DNA from: Limnoglobus roseus
Lineage (GTDB): Bacteria > Planctomycetota > Planctomycetia > Gemmatales > Gemmataceae
Reading direction: 5' to 3'
DNA: 64,000 nucleotides
Assembly: GCF_008254045.1 (NCBI RefSeq)
Contig: NZ_CP042425.1
Location: forward strand, 8,136,163-8,200,162
Shown: positions 24,054-33,100 of the stretch, piece by piece
Numbering within the stretch: the stretch's first letter is position 1
Layout of the letters: the number at the start of each line of letters is the position of its first letter
Notes under the pieces: model-generated
What the model saw: the letters and a program-made list of their open reading frames with translations, nothing else
Databases searched by the model: none
What the model was told of the DNA's origin: nothing
Program-made: the position numbers and the translations under genes

Positions 24054-27000
24054 TCATTTCCCGATCGCCCCGATGATCGCCGGGTCGTCCTTCGGAGCCG
24101 CCCATGCGGTGAACGTCACGGCGGCTTTGGCCGCGTCCTTCGGCTCCGGCAATCGCAGGACGGCCAGCCACCCACCGCCGGTCTTCGGGAGGAACCGCCA
24201 GACCGCCCCCTCCGGGGCTTGGCCCACGATCACCACGGTCGCATGGCCGTTGTCCGGGAGGATCAGTTTCGTCCCGACGGCCGGGCCTTCCGGTTCGGCG
24301 TCCTTCGTGTTCACGGCGATGATCTTCGTGCCGTCGGCGGTGATGATCCGTGGCTCGCCCTTCGTCTCACCGGCCACCAGCCACGTCGTGCGAGTGGCCG
24401 GGATTTCGAGTTGGAACGCCCGCGTGAGGCCGACGGCGACCGCCCCCTTCGCCGGGGTGACGGTTTCGTGAACCACCAGATCGCCCTTCTCGACCGGGTC
24501 GCCGACGCGGTAGCGGAACGTCGGCACGCCGTCCGCGGCGAGCGAGTACCCGTCGAACTGCACGTGCCGTTGGCCCTGGAAGATTTGCTCATTCGGAACC
24601 GGCGCGCCGTAGGCGAAGTCCTTCGCCCGCTGTTCAAACTGCGGCGGCGTGCGGCTGGCCGTGATGCCCCACGGTTGGCCGGGCGGCGGCGTCAGGAACT
24701 TCGGCCCGAGAACCTTGGCCGGCGTTCCGCCGCGGTTGTTCCAGACCGGCGAGGCGTCGAGGAAGTTCCCCTCCCAGGCGTAACTCACCCGGCAGGCGTT
24801 GGCGTCGAAGACGAAACTGAGGTCGGGGAAGCCGACGGCGATGGCCTTGTTGCCGGCTCCGTCGGGCATGAAGGTTCGCAGAATTTCCGGCCGCTTGCCG
24901 GGCTTCAGCACCAGACCCTTCGGCGGCTCCATGCCGATGGGCAGCGGCAGACCGGGGCCGAGCGACAGGTACGCCCAAAGCGCCTCGATCTGCGGCTCGG
25001 CGTCGCCGTTCAGCACCTTGTCGTAGGCCGACTTGCCGTTGTTGAAGTTCTGCGGCATCTTGGTGCCCGGGGCGAGCCGCTGCGGGTTGTGCATCCAGCG
25101 GTCGTACCACTCGAACCGCAGCCGCTGGGTCGTGAGGGCCAAGTCCGGGCCGCGTGTACCGCCGCCGACGTGACCGCTCATGTCGTGGCACTTGATGCAG
25201 CCCAGCCCCTCGGACCCGGCCAGTTTTCGGCCGACGGCGAGTTTCTCCTGCGTGTACTCGACCTTGTGGTTGCTGGAATCCGGCGCCGTTCCTTCCAAGT
25301 GCGCCAGCCCGACCGGTAAGTGGCCGACGTTTTGCGAACCGTATTGCGGCATCCGCAGCGTCATCCACGGCCGCGCCCGGCCGCCGTTCAGCAGGACCGA
25401 TTCCAGCCAACTTGTCTTCGCCTTGTGCCCGACGCCGGTGAGGCGTGGCGGCGCCACATCGTCGGCGTTCTCCGACTTTTCGAGTTTCTTCATCTGGTCG
25501 CCGAGTTCCGTCCCGATGCCACCCTCGCCGTCGCGGACGTGACAGTTCAAGCAGTTGAACCGTTTCAGCGTCGTGCGCACGTCGGCAACCGACGCGGGCA
25601 CCGCCGGTCGCAGGCCGGTCGAGACGAACGCCTTGACCGCCGTTCGCTGCGATTCGTCGATCGTGAAGACCGGCACCTTCTTCGGGTCCGGCTTCGCCGC
25701 GAGGCAGCCGAAATCGGCCATCACCCGTTGCTCGTTCTGGGCCGCCGGGAACTTCAACGACGGAGCCGCCGGGGAAGCGGGGAGCGCCTTGCCGCCGGGC
25801 GAAACGGTGTGGCAGTTGACGCAGCCCTTCGTGGTCAGCAGTTTCTTGCCCAGGTCTTTCCACGAGTCGGATTCGCCGCCCACGTCGGTCGGCTTCAGCT
25901 TCGGCAGTTTGACCACGACGCGATCGAAGTGGTCGTCGGTGGCCCGGTTCAAATAGCGGGCCAGGTCGCGGGCCTCGTCGTCCTTCAGTTGCATGTTCGG
26001 CATGCGGCCGTGCGGGTTCGTCTTCAGCGGGTCGAGCAGGTACTTTTGCAGTTGTTCCGGCGTCGTCTTGCTGCCGAGCCCGCCGAGCGCGTAGGTCGCC
26101 TGCGGGCCGGTCTCGCTGCCGAGGCCGAAGAGACTGGAACTCGGCTCGAACTTCACCGGCTTATCGTCGTCATCGTCCTCGTTCTTCTTGGCCGTGCCCG
26201 CGAGTTGCTTCCCGTGGCAGGCCGCACAGCCCGTGAGCGTGAACAGCTTCTCGCCGTTGGCCATGCTCTTCGACCAGTCGTTCGAAATCGTCGGCACCTT
26301 CGACGGCGTCAGCGCCCCGCCGAGCGACGCGAGGTACTGTCCAACCGCGTACCGCTCGGCGTGACCAACGTCGTCGTCGGTGAACAGCTTCGGCATCGTA
26401 GTGTTCGGCCGCATCTTCGTCGGGTCGGCCAGCCACGCATCGAGCCAGCCCGGATAGACCCGCTTGCCGACCTCGGAGAGATCGGGGCCAGTACGGTTCA
26501 CGAAGCCCCTGCCGACCGCGTCGTCGGCCTTCGGGTGGTGGCAGTTCTTACAGCCGAATTCTTCGAACAGGAACCGGCCATGGTCCGCCGGCAGCGATTG
26601 ATCGACCGTGTCCTTCCGCTGTTCCGGCAGGTGGCCGAAGAAGAAGTTCGGGATCGGCTCGCGGGCAAAGCCGGGACCTTGCCAGTGGAGTTCGAACCGC
26701 CGCTCCTTTGCCTCGCCGCTCGGGTCCAGGTCGAACTTCACGCGGAAGGCGTAAACGCCGGGTTCCAGTTGCAGGGCCGGCCCCGTTACGTCCTGGGTCT
26801 GCACCGTGCTGCTCTTGTCCTTCGCCAGTGCGATCCCGTTGAACGACTGCTCGCCCCGGGCGAGCGTCACCGCGGGCGTGCCGCCCTGGTAGACGGCCGA
26901 GAACTGGTACGGGCCGGCTGTCACGATCTGGATGTACCCCGTCCACGTCGCCGCCGTGACTGGGCCGCGAAACGACGCGCCCTCGCCCGCCTTCAGCGTG

Positions 27001-27158
27001 AGCGCGACCGTCGGTTCGAGCCGGTAACTCGTGGTCGATTTCGGCTCGGTGAAGCCCGCGATCAGGCCCGGTTTCAACAGTTTCCGGTTCACTTCCGGCT
27101 CGGCCGCGACGACCACTGCGGGGGCGAACAAAACGAGGAACGCGAGGATTCGATTCAT
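24054..27158 (-). CDS. Secreted pentaheme c-type cytochrome with PA14-like N-terminal domain
   Basis: A 1,034-aa exported protein. Residues 1-18 are a signal peptide. Residues about 25-185 resemble a PA14-type beta-sandwich (TWTGYIQIVTAGPYQFSAVY; LEPGVYAFRVKFDLD). Five CxxCH heme-c motifs follow: CKNCH 203-207, CAACH 311-315, CVNCH 446-450, CLNCH 536-540 and CIKCH 654-658, each in a cytochrome-c-like stretch ending in Met- or Pro-rich motifs such as RPNTTMPKLF and GTKMPQNF. The last 330 residues form a beta-rich region with LQLE-type repeats. The exact number of bound hemes is predicted from motifs only. Its electron partner is not encoded nearby. PA14 domains commonly bind carbohydrates, which suggests polysaccharide-linked oxidation, but that is inference. 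Confidence 0.85.
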   Translation of the reverse strand: MNRILAFLVLFAPAVVVAAEPEVNRKLLKPGLIAGFTEPKSTTSYRLEPTVALTLKAGEGASFRGPVTAATWTGYIQIVTAGPYQFSAVYQGGTPAVTLARGEQSFNGIALAKDKSSTVQTQDVTGPALQLEPGVYAFRVKFDLDPSGEAKERRFELHWQGPGFAREPIPNFFFGHLPEQRKDTVDQSLPADHGRFLFEEFGCKNCHHPKADDAVGRGFVNRTGPDLSEVGKRVYPGWLDAWLADPTKMRPNTTMPKLFTDDDVGHAERYAVGQYLASLGGALTPSKVPTISNDWSKSMANGEKLFTLTGCAACHGKQLAGTAKKNEDDDDDKPVKFEPSSSLFGLGSETGPQATYALGGLGSKTTPEQLQKYLLDPLKTNPHGRMPNMQLKDDEARDLARYLNRATDDHFDRVVVKLPKLKPTDVGGESDSWKDLGKKLLTTKGCVNCHTVSPGGKALPASPAAPSLKFPAAQNEQRVMADFGCLAAKPDPKKVPVFTIDESQRTAVKAFVSTGLRPAVPASVADVRTTLKRFNCLNCHVRDGEGGIGTELGDQMKKLEKSENADDVAPPRLTGVGHKAKTSWLESVLLNGGRARPWMTLRMPQYGSQNVGHLPVGLAHLEGTAPDSSNHKVEYTQEKLAVGRKLAGSEGLGCIKCHDMSGHVGGGTRGPDLALTTQRLRFEWYDRWMHNPQRLAPGTKMPQNFNNGKSAYDKVLNGDAEPQIEALWAYLSLGPGLPLPIGMEPPKGLVLKPGKRPEILRTFMPDGAGNKAIAVGFPDLSFVFDANACRVSYAWEGNFLDASPVWNNRGGTPAKVLGPKFLTPPPGQPWGITASRTPPQFEQRAKDFAYGAPVPNEQIFQGQRHVQFDGYSLAADGVPTFRYRVGDPVEKGDLVVHETVTPAKGAVAVGLTRAFQLEIPATRTTWLVAGETKGEPRIITADGTKIIAVNTKDAEPEGPAVGTKLILPDNGHATVVIVGQAPEGAVWRFLPKTGGGWLAVLRLPEPKDAAKAAVTFTAWAAPKDDPAIIGAIGK

Positions 27159-27286
27159 GATGAAGAAGGGCCGGTGGGGTGGGATGCGTCGGCGGTTGTG
27201 TTGATTATCTTGACCCGCCCCGGTCCTGCAAGATGAATCGACCGCGAATCCCTATCACAACCCGACGCCCCCGAAGGAGACGACCG

Positions 27287-28468
27287 ATGTTCGACCTGCA
27301 AGCGGTTCAAGCCGCCCTCCGCGCCGCCAAGTTCGACGGCTGGCTGCTGTACGACTTCCGCGGCATCAACGTCCTCGCGCAGCGGATCGTCGGCCTCGCG
27401 GAAAAGAAACTCTCGCGGCGGTGGTTCTACTACGTGCCGGCCAATGGCGAACCGAAGAAACTCGCCCACGCCATCGAGCCGGCCTCGCTCGACGGCCTGC
27501 CTGGAACGAAGACCGTCTACCGCCGGTGGCAGGAACTCGAAGCCGGTGTGCAGCAACTGCTCGCCGGGGCGAAGACGGTCGCGATGGAATACTCGCCGCG
27601 GAACGGCAACCCCTACGTCAGCCGCGTGGACGGCGGGACACTGGAACTCGTGCGGTCGTTCGGCGTGGAGGTCGTCTCGTCCGGCGACCTGATTCAGCAG
27701 TTCGAGGCAACGTGGGACGCCGACCAAGAAGCGATGCACTTAGCCGCCGCGAAGATTACCGACGCGGCCTACGGGGTGGCGTACCAGTTCATCGCGGATG
27801 AAATTCGCGCGAAGGGGCAGACGAGCGAAGTCGCCGTGCAACAGCGCATCATGCAGCACTTCCACGACAACGGCTGCACGACGTACTCGCCGCCGATCGT
27901 GGGCCGCGGGCCGCACAGCGGCGACCCGCACTACGAGCCGAACCCCGCCGCGGACACGCCGATCCGCAAGGGCGATTTCGTGCTGATCGACCTGTGGGCG
28001 AAGCTCGATAAGCCGCGGGCGGTATACAGCGACCTGACGCGGACGGTGTTCGTCGGGCCGACCGTGCCGGAGCAGTACACGAAGATTTTCAACATCGTCG
28101 CCGCCGCCCGCGACGCGGCCATCGCCCGCGTGAAGGACGCCTTCGCGAAGGGCGAGGAACTCGTCGGCTCGATGGTGGACAATGCCTGCCGGGACGTGAT
28201 CGAGAAGGCGGGGTACGGCGAGTTCTACACGCACCGCACCGGCCACAACATCGGCCAAGAGGTCCACGGCAACGGTGCGCACATCGACGGCCTGGAAACG
28301 AAAGAGGACCGCCGCATCATGCGGCGGACCTGCTTTAGCATCGAGCCGGGGATTTACCTGCCGGAGTTCGGCGTGCGGAGCGAGATCGACGTTTACATTG
28401 ATGCGAACGGCGGCGTCCACGTGACCGGCGGCGACCTGCAAACCGCCGTCCACACGATTACCGTGTAG
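27287..28468 (+). CDS. M24 family metallopeptidase (Xaa-Pro peptidase-like)
   Basis: A 393-aa pita-bread peptidase that would remove an N-terminal residue before proline. The N-terminal creatinase-like domain covers residues 1-150. In the catalytic half the five-ligand dinuclear metal site is readable: D in VLIDLWAKLD, D in YSDLTRTVFVG, H in HRTGHNIGQEVHG, E in SIEPGIYLPEFG, and E in SEIDVYI. The start at ATG 27287 has GAAGGAG 6 nt upstream; upstream in-frame codons give no family sequence. No signal peptide is present. The stop overlaps the convergent rarD stop by 11 bp. Confidence 0.9.
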   Translation: MFDLQAVQAALRAAKFDGWLLYDFRGINVLAQRIVGLAEKKLSRRWFYYVPANGEPKKLAHAIEPASLDGLPGTKTVYRRWQELEAGVQQLLAGAKTVAMEYSPRNGNPYVSRVDGGTLELVRSFGVEVVSSGDLIQQFEATWDADQEAMHLAAAKITDAAYGVAYQFIADEIRAKGQTSEVAVQQRIMQHFHDNGCTTYSPPIVGRGPHSGDPHYEPNPAADTPIRKGDFVLIDLWAKLDKPRAVYSDLTRTVFVGPTVPEQYTKIFNIVAAARDAAIARVKDAFAKGEELVGSMVDNACRDVIEKAGYGEFYTHRTGHNIGQEVHGNGAHIDGLETKEDRRIMRRTCFSIEPGIYLPEFGVRSEIDVYIDANGGVHVTGGDLQTAVHTITV

Positions 28469-29420
28469 CCGGTACTAGGATCGGCACCCCGACGGCGGGC
28501 CGCTCGACCACGCGGATTCGTTGCCGGGTCGCGAAGTATTGCCACGCGGCGTCGGCGAGGAAGACCGCGACGGCCACCCACACGCAGGCGTAGGCGTACC
28601 AGACGTGCGCCGGCGGCGTCTCGCCGAGGAAGTAGAGCGCGATCAACATTTGCGTGGTCGGCGAGAGGAACTGCAAGAAGCTGATGGCGATCAGCGGCAG
28701 TCGCCGCAGGGCCATCACGTAGGTCAACAGCGGCGCGACCGTGACGATGCCGCTGAACATCAGCAGGCCGTTCAACGTCCAGTCGGGACCGTAGTGCCCC
28801 TGCCCCGTCGCCGCGAAGTAGACCAACCCGGCCAGGGCGAACGGGAGCATCATCAGCGATTCCACGGTCAGGCCGCCGAGCGCGTCGACGGGGATAGCCT
28901 TCCGCACGAAGCCGTACAGGCCGAAGGTGATCGGCAGGGCGAGCGCGATCCACGTCAACTCGCCGGCCGCGAACACCGGCACCGCGAAGCCGAGGGCGAT
29001 GAGGCCGAGCGCCGGGTAGTGCGCGGGCCGGAGCTTTTCGCCAAGGAACATCGTGCCGAGGAAAGCGTTCGCCAGCGGCAGCATGAAGTAGCCGAGCGCG
29101 GCTTCCGTGACCTTCCCTTGCGTGGTGGCGTAGATGTAGAGCAGCCAGTTCACGCCCAGGAGCAGCGCCGACGAGAACATAAGGAGGAGGAGTTTCTTCG
29201 ACCGGAACACGTCCCGCACCGGCTTCCAGCCAACGGTGAGGGCGGTGAGAATGAGCATAACCGGCAGCGACCAGACGATCCGGTGGGCGAGAATTTCGAC
29301 GGCCCCCACGTCGCGAACTTTCAGGGCCGCAAAAAAGAGCGGGACCATTCCCCACCACAGGTACGCGAACGTCCCCAACAGGAAACCGGTTCGCGTACTC
29401 GCCGCGGAATCGTCGGACAC
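28458..29420 (-). CDS. rarD: EamA family transporter RarD
   Basis: A 320-aa membrane protein of the drug/metabolite transporter superfamily, RarD subgroup. About ten membrane segments are visible. Family markers are the opening GFLLGTFAYLWWGMVPLFF, the AHRIVWSLPVM motif, NWLLYIYATTQGKVTEAALGYF and the C-terminal RLPLIAISFLQFLSPTTQML (each quoted in part). RarD proteins were named from a chloramphenicol-sensitivity locus; the true substrate is unknown. Its stop overlaps the convergent M24 peptidase gene by 11 bp. The upstream 163 bp before the SUKH gene stop shows no other gene. Confidence 0.9.
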   Translation of the reverse strand: MSDDSAASTRTGFLLGTFAYLWWGMVPLFFAALKVRDVGAVEILAHRIVWSLPVMLILTALTVGWKPVRDVFRSKKLLLLMFSSALLLGVNWLLYIYATTQGKVTEAALGYFMLPLANAFLGTMFLGEKLRPAHYPALGLIALGFAVPVFAAGELTWIALALPITFGLYGFVRKAIPVDALGGLTVESLMMLPFALAGLVYFAATGQGHYGPDWTLNGLLMFSGIVTVAPLLTYVMALRRLPLIAISFLQFLSPTTQMLIALYFLGETPPAHVWYAYACVWVAVAVFLADAAWQYFATRQRIRVVERPAVGVPILVPATR

Positions 29421-29583
29421 TTCGGAAACTCCTTGCTAAGTTCGGGCGACAGAACCAACAGACGGCCGACCCCTGCGAGAGGTTCAGCCGATGCTAGGAA
29501 TAGTCCGCCGGTGGGGTTTGTCTTACGGGAAATGACCGTGAGGTACGCCGAGGCATTCTTCGAGCCAAGAGCGGAAGAACCCC

Positions 29584-30150
29584 TTAACCCCAACCCAACG
29601 AGTGCAGAACGATCTCGGCTGCTTTGGCCGAACCAAGAAGTTGTCGTAGACCCGCAACAGCCCCATCCCATACATCAGGTCGGATGCGGCAATTCTCATC
29701 GACAAAACCCTCCCCCGCCGAGATGACAACGGTTCCGCAAAGACCCAGGCACGCCGCCATCGTTTCCAGATCTGCGAACAACTCGCAAGGCTCCCAGCTC
29801 CCACGTCCGCAGTTGTCATGTAACACGGCACAGGAAGATCGCGACAGAATAAATGGGTCACCACCCGCAGAGGCAACGACCAACCAATCGTCTGGCCAAC
29901 TTTCAATCGGCTCACCGCTGAGGCCGTTCCAGCGATATCCCGATTGAAATTGCCAGAGCTTGGTAAGGCTCGGAAAGAAGAAAGGATTCCCAAAGGATTC
30001 AATGCAGATGTTCTGCGGGCCAACATCTCGATAGAACTGTTCGACGGCCGATGGGATTGAGAATGCGCCTGTCCAATCGCTCGCTGATTGCGAACGAACC
30101 TCGCCGTGCGGCAGGAGTGACTGCCGCGCTTGTTGGCTCGTAACCACCAC
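29584..30150 (-). CDS. SMI1/KNR4 (SUKH) family protein
   Basis: A 188-aa soluble protein starting with tandem GTG codons; no ATG is in frame near the N-terminus. It resembles the SMI1/KNR4 (SUKH) superfamily by its SIPSAVEQFYRDVGPQNICI opening, a FGNPFFFPSLTKLWQFQSGY segment with a conserved aromatic core, DDWLVVASAGGDPFI and a closing FADLETMAACLG. In bacteria SUKH proteins are mainly immunity proteins for contact-dependent or polymorphic toxins. No toxin gene is next to it, so it may be an orphan or housekeeping member. The giant DUF4175 gene lies 25 bp upstream on the same strand, which suggests shared transcription, though a joint role is not implied. Confidence 0.65.
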   Translation of the reverse strand: MVVTSQQARQSLLPHGEVRSQSASDWTGAFSIPSAVEQFYRDVGPQNICIESFGNPFFFPSLTKLWQFQSGYRWNGLSGEPIESWPDDWLVVASAGGDPFILSRSSCAVLHDNCGRGSWEPCELFADLETMAACLGLCGTVVISAGEGFVDENCRIRPDVWDGAVAGLRQLLGSAKAAEIVLHSLGWG

Positions 30151-30175
30151 TCAGTTTCCCGTCAATCTTGTGTGA

Positions 30176-33100
30176 TTACTTCTTCTCCGCGATCTGCTCG
30201 AAGTAGAGCTTGATGACGCGGGCGTAGTCTTCGCCGTACTTCGCTTGCAGATCCTGGATGATCTTCGACTTCACGTCGCCGGGCAGGTCGCCCCACGGTT
30301 TGCCGAGGTATTGCTGAAGGTCCTTCGGCAGATCCGTCTTCGTCGGGTCCACCTTGGGCTTGTCGGCGGCGTTCCGAGGGTCGCCGTTCTGGCCCGGCTC
30401 GCCCTCGCCGAGTTGCTTCGCGGCGTCGTTCAGTTTCTCGGCGGCCTTCTCCATCGCCTTCTGGGCCTTGTCGTTCTGCTTCTGGCCGAGTTGCTTCACG
30501 GCCTGATCCATCTGTCCCTCGGCTTCCTTGACGTTCTTGCCTGCCTTCTGCGCATTCTTGCCGGGCTTCGCCTTGCCTTCGCCGGGCTTCGGCGGGTTGT
30601 CCCCGGCGGCTTCCTGAGCCTGCTTCTGGGCGTCGTCGAGGGCCTTATCCGCCTGCTTGCGGGCGTCGTCGGCGTTCTGCTTGCGACCGGCCTGTTCTTC
30701 TCGCTGGGCGCGTTCCATCTGGTTTTGGGCGTCGCGGGCGGCGTCGGCGGCCTTCTTGAGTTTATCGCCGTTGGCCTTGCCTGGTTGCTGACCCTGCTCC
30801 TTCGCCGCATCTTCGAGTTTCTCCGCGAGTTCGCCCGCCTTCTTCGCGAGTTCACCTTGCTGGGCCTGCTGTTGGGCGGCGGCGGCGCCAGGATCGTGTC
30901 CCTTTTCAGCGGCTTCCTTGTTGAGTTCCTTCTGCTTCTCGGCGAGTTCCTTCGCTTTCTTGCCGGCCGCGTTGTCGCCGTTCTGCTTCGCGGCCTGTTC
31001 GAGGTTTTTCTGGGCCTTCTCACCCGCGGCCTGCGCACGGTCGGGGGCACCGGCCTTCATCTGGTCGGCCGCCTCTTGCGCTTCTTTGGCGGCGTCCTTC
31101 GCGGCCTGTCCCTGCCCTTCGCCCGGCTTGCCGGCCTCCTTCGCCAAGTCCTGGGCCTGGTCGGCGAGGTCTTGCTGCTTCTTGGCCAAGTCTTCGACCG
31201 GTTTCTTGTCGGTCGCCTTCGGCCCCTGGTTGCCCTTCTCGTTCGCCTGACCGAGTTCGTTGCGGAGTTCTCGCTCCTGCTTCGCCAAATCGCGGGCCGC
31301 ATCGGCGTCGGCCTTCGACGGTAAGTCGTCGGCCGGGTCGCCGGGGTTGCCCGCGTCGGGGTCGCCGCGCTCGGCCTTGTCGGCCTTCGCGGTCTGGTCG
31401 CCCTTCTTCTGGACCTCGTCTGCGAGCTTCCGCATCGCCTCGGCCGCGTCCTTTTGAAGTTTCGGCGCCTTCTCCGGGTTCGGCTCGCGGCGGAGGCGTT
31501 CGAGGGCGTCGGCCGCCTTCTTCTTCGCCTCCTGCGCATCGCCGGCGCGGGTCTGTTTGAGGTCGTCGAGTTCCCGCTGAATCTCGTCTTTCGCCGCCTC
31601 GGTCTGCTCGGGCGTACTCGGCTTGCCGGCCTGCTTCTGGGCTTTCTCGGCGGCCGCTTCCTGTTGTTTCGCGAGCCGTTCGGCCCGGTCGCCGTCCTTC
31701 TCGGCCCCGGCCATTTGATCAGCGAGGCGGTCGAGTTGTTCGGCGGCCTCCTTCGTTTTCTTCTTCAACTCGTCGGCGTCGTTCTTTTGAAGGGCCTCCT
31801 CGGCCTTGCGGACAGCGTCCTTCGTGCGACTAAGTTGTTCGGCGGCGTTCGGGTCGTTGACCTGACCGAGTTCCTTGTTGATGTCTCGCTCGGCTTCCTG
31901 CAACCGCTGAAGTTGGTTCGCGTCCGGTTTGCCGCCGGCCTTCTCGGCAGCGTCGGCGACTCCCTTCTGCTTCTTGGCGAGTTCATCGGCCTTTTGGTCG
32001 TTCGGCTTCTGGCCGTCGAGCGCCTGGCGGAGTTGCTCCATCTGCCGTTTCGCCTGTTGCTGCGACGCGGGCGTGTCCTGGGTGCGGCCGTTCTGCAAGT
32101 CCTCGGCGGCCTGCTTGGCGGCGTCGGCCGTCTTCTCGCGGCGGTTCTCCAACCCCGGCGTGTCGAGTTTCTCCAACTTCTCGGCGAGTTCCTGCTGCTT
32201 CTTCGCGGCGTCGGCCAACTTCTCGGCGGCCTCCTTCCGCGCGGCCTCGTCAGGGTTCTTCTTGTCCAGCCCCTTCGTCTTGTCCTCGATCTCCTTTTGA
32301 ATCGCCTCCTGGTCGCGTTGCAACTTCTCCAACTCGGCCTTCGCCTGCTTCATGCGTTCCTCGCGACCGGGCAGTTTGTCGGCGAGATTCTTGAGCGCGT
32401 CGGCCGCATCCTTCATGGCCTGTTCGGCCTTCGCGGGTTCGTCCTTGCCGGCGGCCTCTTTCGCGCGGTCGAGCTTTTCGAGGGCGTCCTCCTTCGCCTT
32501 CTCTGCCGCCTCGTTGCCCGACGGCGTGGAGAGTTTGTCGGCCGCCCGCTTCATCGCCTCTTGTTCCTTCTGCATCTTCTTGCGAAGTTCGTCGGACGGC
32601 TCCTTCGCGTCGGCCGCCTTCTTGCGGAGTTCGTCCTCCAACTTCGCCAACTGCTGGGCCGCCTTTTTCGGGTCTTTGCGATCCCCGGCGGCCTTCTCCA
32701 GCGCGTCGGCCAGCTTGTCGAGTTCCTTCGCAGCTTTCTCCTGCTCCGTCATCGCGTCGACCGGGTTGCCCTTCTCGATTTGCTCATTCGCCTTGTCGAA
32801 CGGCTCCTTCGGCAACTGGTCGGCCCCAGCCACTTTCGCCTCGTCCTGGGTCTTCTTGCGAAGTTGCTCGGCCTTCTCGTTCAGTTCCTTCTGCTTCTGG
32901 CCGGTCGCCTCGACGGCCTTCTTCTTGGCGTTCTCGGCCTGATCCTTCGCCGCTTGATCGAGTTGTTTTTGCCGGTCGGCCAGCTTCTTCGCGTCGTCGG
33001 CCAACTGCTTGGCCTGCTCGGCGTTCATTTGCTCGACGGCCTTCTTCAACTCGTCGTTGTTCTTCAGCAGTTGGTCGAGTTCGGCGTTCAGTTCCTGTTG

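Noticed and set aside
25680..25740. Sixth heme motif in the pentaheme protein (DFGCLAAKPDP)
   Set aside because: It has one Cys and no CH pair, so it cannot bind heme c.
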